From Paraburkholderia sp. FT54 (GTDB taxonomy: Bacteria; Pseudomonadota; Gammaproteobacteria; Burkholderiales; Burkholderiaceae), in NCBI RefSeq assembly GCF_031585635.1, contig NZ_CP134196.1:868001-932000 (forward strand): a DNA stretch of 64,000 nt. The letters run 5' to 3'. This document shows positions 53,138 to 61,072 of this stretch, piece after piece. The position numbers and the translations under genes are program-made. The notes under the pieces were generated by a model. It was given only the letters and a program-made list of their open reading frames with translations. It was not told the origin of the DNA and made no database searches. Every line of letters begins with the position of its first letter. The first letter of the stretch is position 1.

Positions 53138-53998
53138 TTAGCGTGCCGCCTCCGCGCGTTGGTTCTCGCTGAATTCGCGCAACGCCGCCGCGGTTTGCTG
53201 ATCGGCGGGAAAGAACGCTTCGATGGCGAGCTCTGAGAGCGTCACGTCGACCGGTGTGCCAAATACCGTGGTCGTGCTGAAAAACGACAGCACGCCGATC
53301 GGCGTGCGCAGCCGCAACGGCACTGCGATCTGATTGACGGCGCCGTTCTCGTGTTCGGCCGCCTCGGCGCCCGGCGGTGCCGGATACGCGGCCAGTTCCT
53401 CGCGCAGCGCGCTCAGCGTGTCGTCGCCGCTTACGTCGATTTGCCGCTGCAGGCGAGCGAGTATGTGCTCGCGCCAGGCATGCCAATTGACTATCGACGC
53501 CGCGATACCTTCCGGATGCAAGCTCAGGCGCAGCGCATTGACCGGCGGCTTCAGCAGTTCCGGACTGGCGCCGGTCAGGAGAGGCGCGAGCGCGTTGTTC
53601 GCGGCAATGATGGTCCAGTGCCGGTCGATGGCGAGTGCCGGGTACGGCTCGTGTCCCTTCAGCACCAACTCGACGGCCTCGCGCGCGGCGGCCAACTGCG
53701 GATCCGATAGCGGGCGCTCACGGAACAGCGGCGCATAACCTGCTGCGACCAGCAGTGCATTGCGTGCGCGCAGCGGCACGTCGAGCCGTTCGGCAAGATG
53801 CATGACCATTTCCCGGCTCGGTACCGCGCGACCTGATTCGACGAAGCTCAAATGCCGGGTCGAAATATCGGCTTCAGCGGCAAGCAGCAACTGGCTCATT
53901 CTTCGCCGCTGGCGCCATTCGCGCAGCAGATCGCCGACTGTGCGGCTGGCCGCCGGCACATGCGACGGGACGGTTTGCGCAAGAGAGAGTGTGTTCAT
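53138..53998 (-). CDS. XRE-family regulator with MmyB-like ligand-binding domain
   Basis: 286 residues from the ATG at 53998 (MNTLSLAQTVPSHVP). The helix-turn-helix spans about residues 20-80: LLREWRQRRRMSQLLLAAEA, ISTRHLSFVESGRAVPSREM. The rest (about 95-270) is the MmyB-like PAS-type domain with PALAIDRHWTIIAANNALAP and VPLRLRTPIGVLSFFSTTTV (short segments quoted separately). Such proteins often repress a nearby oxidoreductase gene and bind a fatty-acid-like ligand; no target gene is adjacent here. A perfect 9-bp-arm palindrome 33 bp upstream of the start probably is its own operator. The gene follows nothing on its strand within 170 bp, so it is likely monocistronic. Confidence 0.85.
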   Translation of the reverse strand: MNTLSLAQTVPSHVPAASRTVGDLLREWRQRRRMSQLLLAAEADISTRHLSFVESGRAVPSREMVMHLAERLDVPLRARNALLVAAGYAPLFRERPLSDPQLAAAREAVELVLKGHEPYPALAIDRHWTIIAANNALAPLLTGASPELLKPPVNALRLSLHPEGIAASIVNWHAWREHILARLQRQIDVSGDDTLSALREELAAYPAPPGAEAAEHENGAVNQIAVPLRLRTPIGVLSFFSTTTVFGTPVDVTLSELAIEAFFPADQQTAAALREFSENQRAEAAR

Positions 53999-54030
53999 GC
54001 CACCGATGATAGCCAAACCGCGCGAGCGAT

Positions 54031-54051
54031 CCATTACCTGAGAGGTAATGG
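54031..54051. promoter_or_regulatory. Palindromic operator upstream of the XRE regulator
   Basis: CCATTACCT (54031-54039), spacer GAG, AGGTAATGG (54043-54051): a perfect inverted repeat with 9-bp arms. It is 32 bp upstream of the XRE/MmyB-like start codon, a position suited to autorepression. Confidence 0.65.
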
Positions 54052-54080
54052 AATACCCCGGAATACCCCGGAATACCCCC
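54051..54080. repeat. Three 10-bp tandem repeats
   Basis: GAATACCCCG at 54051-54060 and 54061-54070, then GAATACCCCC at 54071-54080. The array directly abuts the palindromic operator, so copy number could affect spacing of the XRE promoter region. Confidence 0.9.
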
Positions 54081-54170
54081 GGCCACGCCTACGAATCCCC
54101 GGAAACACGCCCGACAGCGCAGCCAATCCAACGTACCGGCCTGCGTAGCCGGCAGACCAGGAAACGCGAC

Positions 54171-54473
54171 TCACGCCGCCGCCACGCCTTCCGGCACCGC
54201 GTTGAGTTTGACGCCGAGCGCGCGCAGCAGCTTGAACACTGTGTCCATGCGCGGTTTGGAACCGGGCGCGAGGGTCTTGTAGAGGCTTTCGCGCCCGAGT
54301 CCGGCGTCTGCCGCAACCTTGGCGATACCGCGCGCTTTGGCGATGTCGGCGATTGCAGCGAGCAGGACGTCGGCGTCGCCTTCTTCGAGCGCGGCGTTGA
54401 GATACTCAGCGATCACTTCCTCGCTGTCGAGGTAGTGTGACGCGTCGAACCGTGCGGTTTTGATCTTGCTCAT
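54171..54473 (-). CDS. Antitoxin of a HigB/RelE-type pair (probable addiction module antidote)
   Basis: 100 residues from the ATG at 54473 (MSKIKTARFDASHYLDSEEV). The first 25 residues with FDASHYLDSEEVIAEYLNAA match the addiction-module antidote group, and a helix-turn-helix follows: IADIAKARGIAKVAADAGLG then RESLYKTLAPGSKPRMDTVF. The ATG overlaps the toxin stop by 4 bases. In this family the toxin gene comes first and the antitoxin binds the toxin and the operon operator. The C terminus LLRALGVKLNAVPEGVAAA is typical. Confidence 0.88.
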   Translation of the reverse strand: MSKIKTARFDASHYLDSEEVIAEYLNAALEEGDADVLLAAIADIAKARGIAKVAADAGLGRESLYKTLAPGSKPRMDTVFKLLRALGVKLNAVPEGVAAA

Positions 54474-54775
54474 GACAGTTCCTCTTTGATTGCTTCCCAC
54501 ATTGTTTTGGCATGCTTGATATCGGCCGGCTGGGTGGACTTGTCGCCACCGCAGAGCAGCAGATACACCATACGCCCTTCACGCGCGAAGTAGACCCGAT
54601 AGCCCGGGCCGCAGTCGATGCGCATTTCGGATACACCGTCTTCCAGCAATTTCACGTCGCCGAAATGCCCGCGTTCCGCACGCCGGATCCGCACGAGTAT
54701 CTTTGCCCTCGCCCGTAAGTCCGCGAGCCGTGCAAGCCATGCGTCGAATTCCTCGGTGCGGTTGACCTCGTACAC
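54470..54775 (-). CDS. RelE/ParE-superfamily toxin (HigB-like)
   Basis: 101 residues if the GTG at 54775 is the start (VYEVNRTEEFDAWLARLADL). The open frame reaches far upstream, but a promoter and a palindrome lie between 54800 and 54828, so translation must begin after them. Family pattern: RAKILVRIRRAERGHFGDVK, GVSEMRIDCGPGYRVYFARE and LLCGGDKSTQPADIKHAKTM (separate segments). These proteins are mRNA interferases or gyrase inhibitors of the RelE fold that slow growth; the closest type (putative addiction module killer protein) is poorly characterised. It is translationally coupled to the antitoxin gene. Confidence 0.88.
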   Translation of the reverse strand: MYEVNRTEEFDAWLARLADLRARAKILVRIRRAERGHFGDVKLLEDGVSEMRIDCGPGYRVYFAREGRMVYLLLCGGDKSTQPADIKHAKTMWEAIKEELS

Positions 54776-54799
54776 AGGTGGTGAACCGATCTGCTGAGA

Positions 54800-54828
54800 A
54801 TTGTATCCTTGTGGATACGGTCTTGCAA
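54800..54828 (-). promoter_or_regulatory. Promoter and operator of the toxin-antitoxin operon
   Basis: On the minus strand TTGCAA (54823-54828) and TACAAT (54800-54805) are spaced by 17 bases, a good sigma-70 promoter. Between and over the -10 lies GTATCC-TTGT-GGATAC (54803-54818 on the plus strand), a perfect 6-bp-arm palindrome where the antitoxin would bind to repress. The predicted start of transcription (about 54793) is 18 bases before the GTG, leaving a very short leader. The remaining bases up to 55115 show no gene. Confidence 0.7.
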
Positions 54829-55115
54829 GTGTGAAAACCATATTGAAAAGCGCCCCCGTGTCCGTGTCGGTTGAGTACGTCATATGCCGCGCGCCGGCGC
54901 CGCGCGGCCGCCATTTGGCACACGAGGTTAGCGCTTGCCGCCACGGCTGACGACTCGGCCGGATGGCCAATCCGGCGAACAACGAAGCGCGCGAATGCTT
55001 ACCTCTCACGTAATCGACACACCGCGCCCAAGCCGTCAATCTTCACTGCGAGCCCGCCGTACAGAACGTGTCTGTCGAGCGTAGTGCTCAGTCATGCCAA
55101 TGAAGGAGTCTTGAG

Positions 55116-55484
55116 ATGAACGCGCATACCGATCTGATCGACCGTTATTTCGACGCATGGAATGAAACCGATGGCACGCGCCGTCGCGAGTTGATCGCCG
55201 CGACATGGAGCGTCGACGCCGACTATCGCGACCCGCTGCTGGCAGGCGCGGGCCGCGACGGCATCGACGCGATGATCCGCGCGGTGCACGAGCGCTTCCC
55301 GCATCACACGTTTCGTCGTACGGGCCAGGTCGACGGCTTTGCCGACCGGCTGCGCTTCTCGTGGGAACTGACCACGCCCGCGGGCGACGCGATCGTTAAG
55401 GGATCCGACTTCGGCGTGGTCGATCCACATGGACGCTTGCAGGCCGTTACCGGCTTCCTCGACCAGGTGCCGGACGGCGCCTGA
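55116..55484 (+). CDS. NTF2/SnoaL-like protein
   Basis: 122 residues with the SnoaL-type cone fold: LIDRYFDAWNETDGTRRREL, ATWSVDADYRDPLLAGAGRD and GIDAMIRAVHERFPHHTFRR (segments quoted separately). Members are cytoplasmic cyclases, isomerases or ligand-binding proteins acting on steroids, polyketides or similar; no catalytic residues identify a reaction here. AAGGAG (ATGAAGGAGTCTTGAG) lies 10 bases before the ATG. The next frame at 55511 begins 26 bp after the stop, so a two-gene unit is possible. Confidence 0.8.
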   Translation: MNAHTDLIDRYFDAWNETDGTRRRELIAATWSVDADYRDPLLAGAGRDGIDAMIRAVHERFPHHTFRRTGQVDGFADRLRFSWELTTPAGDAIVKGSDFGVVDPHGRLQAVTGFLDQVPDGA

Positions 55485-55510
55485 GCACCGCCTCTTTGAC
55501 GGAGACAATC

Positions 55511-55936
55511 ATGCACGAGCCCGCTGTCGCCACGGCGCCCCAAACGGCTATCGCATTTGCGCGCCTGTCGGGCGCCGTCGACGCGCTGTCGAGCGCCATC
55601 GCCGGCTTCGCGCTGCTCGCCGGCGCGCGCGCCTTCATGTTCATCGCGCTGCTGGGCTGGCGCGAGCCGGTGTTGGGCGGCGCGGGTTTCGTGCTGCTGG
55701 CGTTGGTCGGCTGGCTGCGCTGGCAGTGCGGCGGCGCCGCGATTTTGCCAGCGATGTGCAACGTCCGGCCGACGACCGGCTGCGGCAACGCAGCGTGCAG
55801 CCGCCGCGAACTTCCCCCGACAGATGCACGCGACGTTGCTTGCTACAATCGTCCGCTGGAATGCGATGCGAAGCGCACACACGCTTTCGTCGAGCCGGGC
55901 ACCTGCCGCTTCAGCCCGACTCGAACGCGGGCGTGA
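55511..55936 (+). CDS. Hypothetical protein with two hydrophobic segments
   Basis: 141 residues from the ATG at 55511, preceded by GGAG (TGACGGAGACAATC). Residues about 28-70 contain two hydrophobic stretches (SAIAGFALLAGARAFMFIAL and VLGGAGFVLLALVGWLRW). The second half is Cys-, Arg- and Pro-rich, without recognisable family, and a promoter-like extended -10 for the next gene (55841-55849) lies within it. Either the true protein is shorter after a frame change or the frame is fortuitous beyond the membrane part. It follows the NTF2-like gene by 26 bp. I do not recognise it. Confidence 0.4.
   Translation: MHEPAVATAPQTAIAFARLSGAVDALSSAIAGFALLAGARAFMFIALLGWREPVLGGAGFVLLALVGWLRWQCGGAAILPAMCNVRPTTGCGNAACSRRELPPTDARDVACYNRPLECDAKRTHAFVEPGTCRFSPTRTRA
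55841..55849 (+). promoter_or_regulatory. Extended -10 promoter element for the fucU-like gene
   Basis: TGCTACAAT is an extended -10 (TGn plus TACAAT), 166 bp before the ATG of the FucU-like gene. TTGC-type sequence upstream could be a weak -35. It falls inside the distal half of the hypothetical frame at 55511. Confidence 0.4.
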
Positions 55937-56014
55937 ACGGAACGCTTCGCGCCACCCGATAACCAACGTCCAAACCCCGGCGGTCAGCCGCCAACCGGAC
56001 CATAAGGAGACACC

Positions 56015-56479
56015 GTGCTGAAGAATCTGGACCCTCTGCTGAACGCCGACATATTGCATGCGCTACGCGCGATGGGCCATGGCGACGAACTCGTCATTTG
56101 CGACGCCAATTTTCCCGGCGACTCGGTGGCGCGCGAGAGCGTGCTGGGCAAAGTGCTGCGGCTCGACGGCGTGAGCGCGCCGCGGGCGATTCGCGCGGTG
56201 CTGTCGGTGATGCCGCTGGACACGTTCATCGAGCATCCCGCGTCGCGCATGGAAGTGGTGGGCGAGCCGCACACGATTCCGGCCGTGCAACGCGAGGCAC
56301 AAGTCGAGGTCAACGCCGCGGAAGGGCGCGACGTGCCGTTTGCGTCAATCGAGCGGTTTGCGTTTTATGAACGCGCGCGCAAAGCGTATTGCGTGATCGC
56401 GACCGGCGAAGCGCGCGGCTATGGTTGCTTCGTCTTCACGAAGGGCGTTCTGCTCGCGCCGGACGCGCCTCAGTCGTAA
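56015..56479 (+). CDS. RbsD/FucU-family sugar mutarotase
   Basis: 154 residues. The family signature is ALRAMGHGDELVICDANFPG with the conserved His, and SRMEVVGEPHTIPAVQREAQ followed by FAFYERARKAYCVIATGEAR near the C terminus (segments quoted separately). RbsD and FucU convert between anomers or ring forms of ribose and fucose; the extended C-terminal region and ATGEARGYGCF favour the FucU type. It is cytoplasmic. No sugar transport or catabolic genes are adjacent, so the physiological sugar is unknown. AAGGAG (ATAAGGAGACACC) precedes an ORF start at 56015. Confidence 0.88.
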   Translation: MLKNLDPLLNADILHALRAMGHGDELVICDANFPGDSVARESVLGKVLRLDGVSAPRAIRAVLSVMPLDTFIEHPASRMEVVGEPHTIPAVQREAQVEVNAAEGRDVPFASIERFAFYERARKAYCVIATGEARGYGCFVFTKGVLLAPDAPQS

Positions 56480-56635
56480 CTTCCTCAGTTCCATTGCGGT
56501 GCGAAGCCATGAGAGCGCATCGTGGCGGCCGCCGCACGCGAAGCTCGCGCACGTGCTAACTTTTCGTCTGGCCGTTGTCGGCGGACCGGCCTGATCCGCC
56601 ACGGCGCATCGCCTCACTTCACGGTGACGAAAACC

Positions 56636-57043
56636 ATGAGCTTCTCGATAGACAGTCTCGATCATCTCGTTCTGAACGTCGCGGAGGTGGAAGTCAGCGC
56701 GGCGTGGTATGCGCGCATGCTCGGCATGCGGCGCACCGAGTTCCAGTCGCGCACCGGCATGCGGGTAGCGATGACCTACGGCAATCAGAAGATCAATCTG
56801 CGTCCTGCGACGGCCGACACCGTCGCGTGGTTCACTGGCCGCGAGCCGATACCCGGCAGCGCCGATCTGTGTTTTGTCACGACCACGAGCCCGGCCGATG
56901 TCAAGGCGCATTGGCTCGCTCAAGGCGTCGAAATCGAGGCCGGACCGGTGGAGCGCGACGGCGCGCGCGGCAGGATGACCTCGGTGTATTGCCGCGATCC
57001 GGACGGCAATCTGATCGAAGTCGCGACGTATCCTCAAGCATGA
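56636..57043 (+). CDS. VOC-family (glyoxalase/dioxygenase superfamily) protein
   Basis: 135 residues from the ATG at 56636 (MSFSIDSLDHLVLNVAEVEV); the upstream in-frame start adds 38 residues of non-family sequence. The two beta-alpha-beta-beta-beta modules are visible. Metal ligands of the fold are suggested by His in LDHLVLNV, Gln/Asn in QKINLRP, and Glu in GNLIEVATY. PADVKAHWLAQGVEIEAGPV and VYCRDPDGNLIEV are typical of fosfomycin-resistance- and virulence-associated (YaeR/FosX-like) members. The reaction cannot be assigned. It lies alone between fucU and the DoxX gene. Confidence 0.85.
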   Translation: MSFSIDSLDHLVLNVAEVEVSAAWYARMLGMRRTEFQSRTGMRVAMTYGNQKINLRPATADTVAWFTGREPIPGSADLCFVTTTSPADVKAHWLAQGVEIEAGPVERDGARGRMTSVYCRDPDGNLIEVATYPQA

Positions 57044-57256
57044 CCACAGCGGCGATCCGTCCGCGGCATGCAAGGCGCGGCCGATAACGAGCGGCCCGCC
57101 CGGACACCTTTTCCTTCCCGATATGCGGTGCGTCTCGCGCCGCTGACCCTGGCCCGAGCTTGGAAAAGGCGGGCAATGCACATATTCTCAGGTGCAAAGC
57201 GGGGAACTGCGGCCGCGTAGCCGGGTCTGCTGCTTATTCATTTACAGGAGCCCCTC

Positions 57257-57688
57257 ATGTCGCGTCCCGTCGATTCCAGCGTTATCCTCATCGCACGTAT
57301 CGCGCTTGCCGTGCTGTTCCTGTGGGGCGGTGTGATGAAACTGCTGGGCTATGCGGGCTTTGTCGGCTACCTGCATGCGAAGGGCGTGCCGTTCGTACAG
57401 ATCGCCGCGCCGGTTGCAACGGCAGTCGAGGCGCTCGGCGGTCTGTTGCTGATCGTCGGCTTCAAGGTGCGTCCGCTCGCGCTCATCCTGGCGGTGTACA
57501 CGGTGGCGGCGGCGGTGCTGGGCCACGATTTCTGGAATGTCACCGACGCCGCCTTGCAACGCGACACGGTGATCCATTTCTGGAAGAACATCGGCATTGC
57601 CGGTGGTTTCCTGCTGCTGTTCGTGACCGGCGCGGGCCGCATCAGTATCGACGGTGCACGAGCGCCGCGCGGCGGACTCGGTCTTTGA
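57257..57688 (+). CDS. DoxX-family membrane protein
   Basis: 143 residues with four transmembrane helices. DoxX hallmarks: ARIALAVLFLWGGVMKLLGY, PVATAVEALGGLLLIVGFKV, and NIGIAGGFLLLFVTGAGRIS near the end (segments quoted separately). AGGAG (TACAGGAGCCCC) precedes the ATG. Members belong to the inner membrane and have been linked with thiol or redox stress, but function is unsettled. It precedes the 90-residue unknown gene by 64 bp on the same strand. Confidence 0.88.
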   Translation: MSRPVDSSVILIARIALAVLFLWGGVMKLLGYAGFVGYLHAKGVPFVQIAAPVATAVEALGGLLLIVGFKVRPLALILAVYTVAAAVLGHDFWNVTDAALQRDTVIHFWKNIGIAGGFLLLFVTGAGRISIDGARAPRGGLGL

Positions 57689-57752
57689 TGCGGCGGTTGA
57701 GGTAGTCTGTGTGAGTCGCTTTCGATTCTGGCTGTAACCAAGGGAGCAAATA

Positions 57753-58025
57753 ATGATTCAAAGTTTTGAGCAAACCATTGGCGGCAAGGTCACGCAGTTG
57801 TGTGCGAGTCTTGGTGAAGGGCCTACGCCGCATCGAGTGATTATCAGTCTGGCCGATTCGGCGAAGACGCTGGTGGTTCTGGATGCGTCCGGGCTCATCA
57901 GCACGATCAAGGCCGAGATCGAGGAACCGGAAAAGCTAATCGCCGACGCCATCACGAAGGCGCAAAACGAAGGGCTGATCGAGCGCGCCATCGACACCGG
58001 CACGATCCAGGAAGCGTCGCTATAA
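57753..58025 (+). CDS. Conserved-looking small protein of unknown function
   Basis: 90 residues, no signal peptide or membrane segment, acidic, with alternating strand and helix propensity (RVIISLADSAKTLVVLDASG, then a helical PEKLIADAITKAQNEGLIER). GGGAGC lies close before the ATG. A strong terminator follows 53 bp after the stop, which supports a real gene unit. I do not recognise the family. It may be co-transcribed with the DoxX gene upstream. Confidence 0.6.
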   Translation: MIQSFEQTIGGKVTQLCASLGEGPTPHRVIISLADSAKTLVVLDASGLISTIKAEIEEPEKLIADAITKAQNEGLIERAIDTGTIQEASL

Positions 58026-58077
58026 GCTTTAACGGTTTGGCGTCGTAGCCTGCTACCGGTGGACTACACAGGTAAAA

Positions 58078-58114
58078 CCCCCGCCATGCGCAAGCATCGC
58101 GGGGGCGATTTTTT
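58078..58114. terminator. Bidirectional intrinsic terminator
   Basis: CCCCCGC-C-ATGC (58078-58089), loop GCAA, GCAT-C-GCGGGGG (58094-58105): a long stem with one mismatch, followed by GATTTTTT and preceded by AAAA. It serves the gene ending at 58025 and, on the minus strand, the MFS gene ending at 58143. Confidence 0.9.
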
Positions 58115-58142
58115 GCGCGAACGATACAGGGCGGGTCCACGC

Positions 58143-59621
58143 TCAGCGCGATTCGCCGACCCGTTCGCGGCCCGCATGACGATGAGCCGAATCAGATGAC
58201 TGCGGCTGTGGATGCACGAGGCAGCTCAGCACGCCGCCGATCACGAGCAAACCGACGGATACGGCGGTCGACGCCCGCATGCCCGGGACGATCTGCGCGG
58301 CGGCCGCGCCGCTCGCCAGTGCACCGAAGGCCGCCACGCCAACCGCGCCCCCTGCCTGCCGCGCCGTATTCAAGACGGCGGAAGCCGTGCCGGCGCGTAC
58401 CGCGTTCGTCGAGGCCAGCACGGCGGTGGTCATCGCGGGGACCGCCAGGCCCATGCCAGACGGAATCAGAAGGAACGGCAGCAGCAGGCCGATGAGCGGC
58501 GTGCTGGCGTCGACGAAATGCAGCAGGCCGTAGCCGAGCCCGGCCGTGATCGCGCCCGCGATCATCGGCAAGCGTACGCCGAAGCGGCCGACCACCCAGC
58601 CGCTCGCCACATTCGACAGCAGAAAGCCGCCCGTCAACGGCAGGAAGGCGAGACCCGCCTGCAACGGCGTATAGCCACGCACACGCTGCAAATACAGGCT
58701 CAGCACGAACACCATGCCGTAATAGGTCAGATTCACGCAGATGCCGAACAGCACCGCGACGCTGAAGGAGCGCTTGCTGAAGAGTGAGAGCGGCAGCATT
58801 GGCGCCGCGACGCGCGACTCCACCACGATAAAGGCGCCCGCTGCGATCAGCGCAAGCACGAAGCCGCCGGCCACGAGCGGGTGACCGAGCCCCAGCGGCC
58901 GCCATTCGATCACGGCGGCGACGAACGCGGTCAGCGCGACGACGGCAAGACACTGGCCGCTCAGATCGATGCGACATGGATTCGTGTCACGCTCGGTGGC
59001 TGACGCCGATTGCCGACCTTGACGCGGCGTCGTGGCCTCGGGCTGCGGCACCCATAGCAAGGTCGCCAGAAAGCCGGCGGCGCAGATCGGCAGATTGACG
59101 AGAAAGATGCTGCGCCAGCCGAACGCCGCGATCAGCAGGCCGCCGGCCACCGGCCCCGCCGCGATCGCAATCGCGCCCGCCGCGGTCCACAGCCCGACTG
59201 CGCGCGCCCGCAGCTTGGGATCGTGTCCGTACGACTGATTGAGCAGCGCCAGCGAGTTCGGCAGCATGGCGGCGGCGCCGACGCCTTGCAGCGCGCGCGC
59301 CGCAACCAGCATGGTGGCGTCGAGGGCGAGGCCGCAGGCGAGCGACGCCAGCGCGAACAGCACGATGCCGGCCGCATACAGGCGCCGCGCGCCGAAGCGG
59401 TCGCCGAGCGCGCCGGCGGACAGCATCAGTACGGCGAAGGCGAGCGTGTAAGCATCGACGACCCATTGCAGGCCCGTGACATTCGCATGCAGATCCGCGC
59501 CGATTCTCGGCAACGCGATATTGACGATGGTCACGTCGAGTTGCGTGACGACGAAGCCGACACTGACCGTCGCGAGAACACGGCCGAGTGCGGACGAGCG
59601 GGGGAAATTCGAGGAGTTCAT
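58143..59621 (-). CDS. MFS transporter, DHA2 (14-helix drug:H+ antiporter) family
   Basis: 492 residues from the ATG at 59621 (MNSSNFPRSSALGRVLATVS); the frame stays open for another 225 codons upstream, but that part is antisense to the MHS transporter gene and has no protein character. About 14 transmembrane helices. Family motifs: VTQLDVTIVNIALPRIGADL in helix 1 (DVTIVN), GALGDRFGARR in the first loop (motif A) and the helix-5 antiporter-type GPVAGGLLIAAFGWRSIFLV. It should export drugs or toxic metabolites. No regulator is adjacent. It ends in the terminator at 58078-58114. Confidence 0.9.
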   Translation of the reverse strand: MNSSNFPRSSALGRVLATVSVGFVVTQLDVTIVNIALPRIGADLHANVTGLQWVVDAYTLAFAVLMLSAGALGDRFGARRLYAAGIVLFALASLACGLALDATMLVAARALQGVGAAAMLPNSLALLNQSYGHDPKLRARAVGLWTAAGAIAIAAGPVAGGLLIAAFGWRSIFLVNLPICAAGFLATLLWVPQPEATTPRQGRQSASATERDTNPCRIDLSGQCLAVVALTAFVAAVIEWRPLGLGHPLVAGGFVLALIAAGAFIVVESRVAAPMLPLSLFSKRSFSVAVLFGICVNLTYYGMVFVLSLYLQRVRGYTPLQAGLAFLPLTGGFLLSNVASGWVVGRFGVRLPMIAGAITAGLGYGLLHFVDASTPLIGLLLPFLLIPSGMGLAVPAMTTAVLASTNAVRAGTASAVLNTARQAGGAVGVAAFGALASGAAAAQIVPGMRASTAVSVGLLVIGGVLSCLVHPQPQSSDSAHRHAGRERVGESR

Positions 59622-59718
59622 GCGACACATCGTAGATCCGATGCAGCGCACCATGTTTCGGAGCGGCGTGAAGTGTGGATGTCGCCGCACGTGCGGCGTG
59701 CGTCGAAGCCGACGCGAA

Positions 59719-59747
59719 CAAAAACGGCGCGCCGTATGGCGCGCCGT
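59719..59747 (-). terminator. Intrinsic terminator of the MHS transporter gene
   Basis: ACGGCGCGCC (59724-59733) and GGCGCGCCGT (59738-59747) form a perfect 10-bp stem with a GTAT loop. On the minus strand it is followed by TTTTTG and lies 24 bp after the stop of the MHS transporter gene. Confidence 0.88.
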
Positions 59748-59770
59748 CGTTGCGAGGCGGAAGCCGCCGA

Positions 59771-61072
59771 TCAGAGCTTGTGCGGCGCGTCCTTGATGAA
59801 CAACGTGGTCAATGCCCCGAGAATGCAGATCGCGCCGACGTACATCGGCGCGGCCATCGGGTTGGACTTCATCATGAGCGACACGGCGACCGGCGTGAGG
59901 CCGCCGAACACGGCGTACGCCACGTTGTACGAGAACGAAATACCCGAGAAGCGCACCACCGGCGGGAACGCCTTGACCATCACGAATGGAATCGCGCCGA
60001 TCACGCCGACGAACAGGCCCGCCACCGCGTACAGCGGCACCAGCGTGGAGGTGTCGACGGCGAGCTGCTGGAACATCACGTAGTACGTCGCCGCCAGCGC
60101 GAGGCCGCCGATGAAAATCGTGCGGCCCGCGCCAATGCGGCCGGCAATCGAGCCCGCCATCACGCAGCCGATCGTCAGGCACAGCGTCGCCACGCAGTTC
60201 GCCAGCAATGCGGTGGCCGGCGCGATGTGGAACTGCTTTTGCAGCAGCGTCGGCGTCATCAGGATGACCACGACGATCGCGGCCGAGAGCATCCACGTGA
60301 GCAGCATCGAGACGATCACGGCGCGGCCGTGGTCGCGCAGCACGGCCTTGAGCGGCACTTCGGCGGCAATCGCCTTGCGCTGCTTGAGTTCGGCGAACAC
60401 CGGCGTCTCATGCAGCCAGCGGCGCAGGTAGACCGAGAACATGCCGAACACGCCGCCCACCAGGAACGGAATGCGCCACGCGTACGCGGAGATTTCCGCC
60501 GGCGCGAAGTTGCGGTTCACCGCCGAGGCGATCAGCGAGCCGAGCAGGATGCCCGCCGTGAGGCCGGCTGTCAGCGTGCCGCACGCATAGCCGATGTGCC
60601 GCTGCGGCACGTGCTCCGAGACGAACACCCATGCGCCCGGCACCTCGCCGCCGACCGCCGCGCCTTGCATCACGCGGAACAGGAGCAGCAGGACCGGCGC
60701 CAGTACGCCGATGCTCGTGTAGGTCGGCAGCAGGCCCATCATCAGCGTGGGCACGGACATCAGCAGCACGCTCAGCGTAAACATCCGCTTGCGGCCGAAC
60801 AGGTCGCCGAAATGCGCCATGATGATGCCGCCGAGCGGCCGCGCCAGATAACCCGCAGCGAAGATGCCAAAGGTCTGCACCTGACGCAGCCAGTCCGGCA
60901 TGGCTGCCGGGAAGAATAGCTGGCCTATCGCCGGCGCAAAGAACACGAAAATGATGAAGTCGTAGAACTCCAGCGCCCCGCCGAGGGCGGCGAGTCCGAG
61001 CGTCTTGTAATCGCTGCGCCCAAGAGGGCGTGGGGTGACAGCCTGCGCTCCACCCAGATTTGTCGCTTGCAT
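59771..61072 (-). CDS. MFS transporter, metabolite:H+ symporter (MHS/ProP-like) family
   Basis: 433 residues from the ATG at 61072 (MQATNLGGAQAVTPRPLGRS); the frame continues upstream without family sequence. MHS features: GALEFYDFIIFVFFAPAIGQ in helix 1, GIFAAGYLARPLGGIIMAHFGD with the FGRKRMF loop, and RVMQGAAVGGEVPGAWVFVSE (segments quoted in parts). Twelve helices are expected. Family substrates include proline, betaine, shikimate, citrate and other carboxylates. Given the hydroxyproline genes about 1.2 kb away, a proline-type solute is a reasonable guess but unproven. Confidence 0.9.
   Translation of the reverse strand: MQATNLGGAQAVTPRPLGRSDYKTLGLAALGGALEFYDFIIFVFFAPAIGQLFFPAAMPDWLRQVQTFGIFAAGYLARPLGGIIMAHFGDLFGRKRMFTLSVLLMSVPTLMMGLLPTYTSIGVLAPVLLLLFRVMQGAAVGGEVPGAWVFVSEHVPQRHIGYACGTLTAGLTAGILLGSLIASAVNRNFAPAEISAYAWRIPFLVGGVFGMFSVYLRRWLHETPVFAELKQRKAIAAEVPLKAVLRDHGRAVIVSMLLTWMLSAAIVVVILMTPTLLQKQFHIAPATALLANCVATLCLTIGCVMAGSIAGRIGAGRTIFIGGLALAATYYVMFQQLAVDTSTLVPLYAVAGLFVGVIGAIPFVMVKAFPPVVRFSGISFSYNVAYAVFGGLTPVAVSLMMKSNPMAAPMYVGAICILGALTTLFIKDAPHKL

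Noticed and set aside
54776..55039. N-terminal extension of the toxin frame
   Set aside because: It contains the operon's promoter and operator palindrome, and the extra residues have no counterpart in the toxin family.
59622..60296. Upstream extension of the DHA2 transporter frame by about 225 codons
   Set aside because: The added part lies antisense-frame over the neighbouring transporter gene on the same strand in another frame, shows no protein features and crosses the terminator at 59719-59747.
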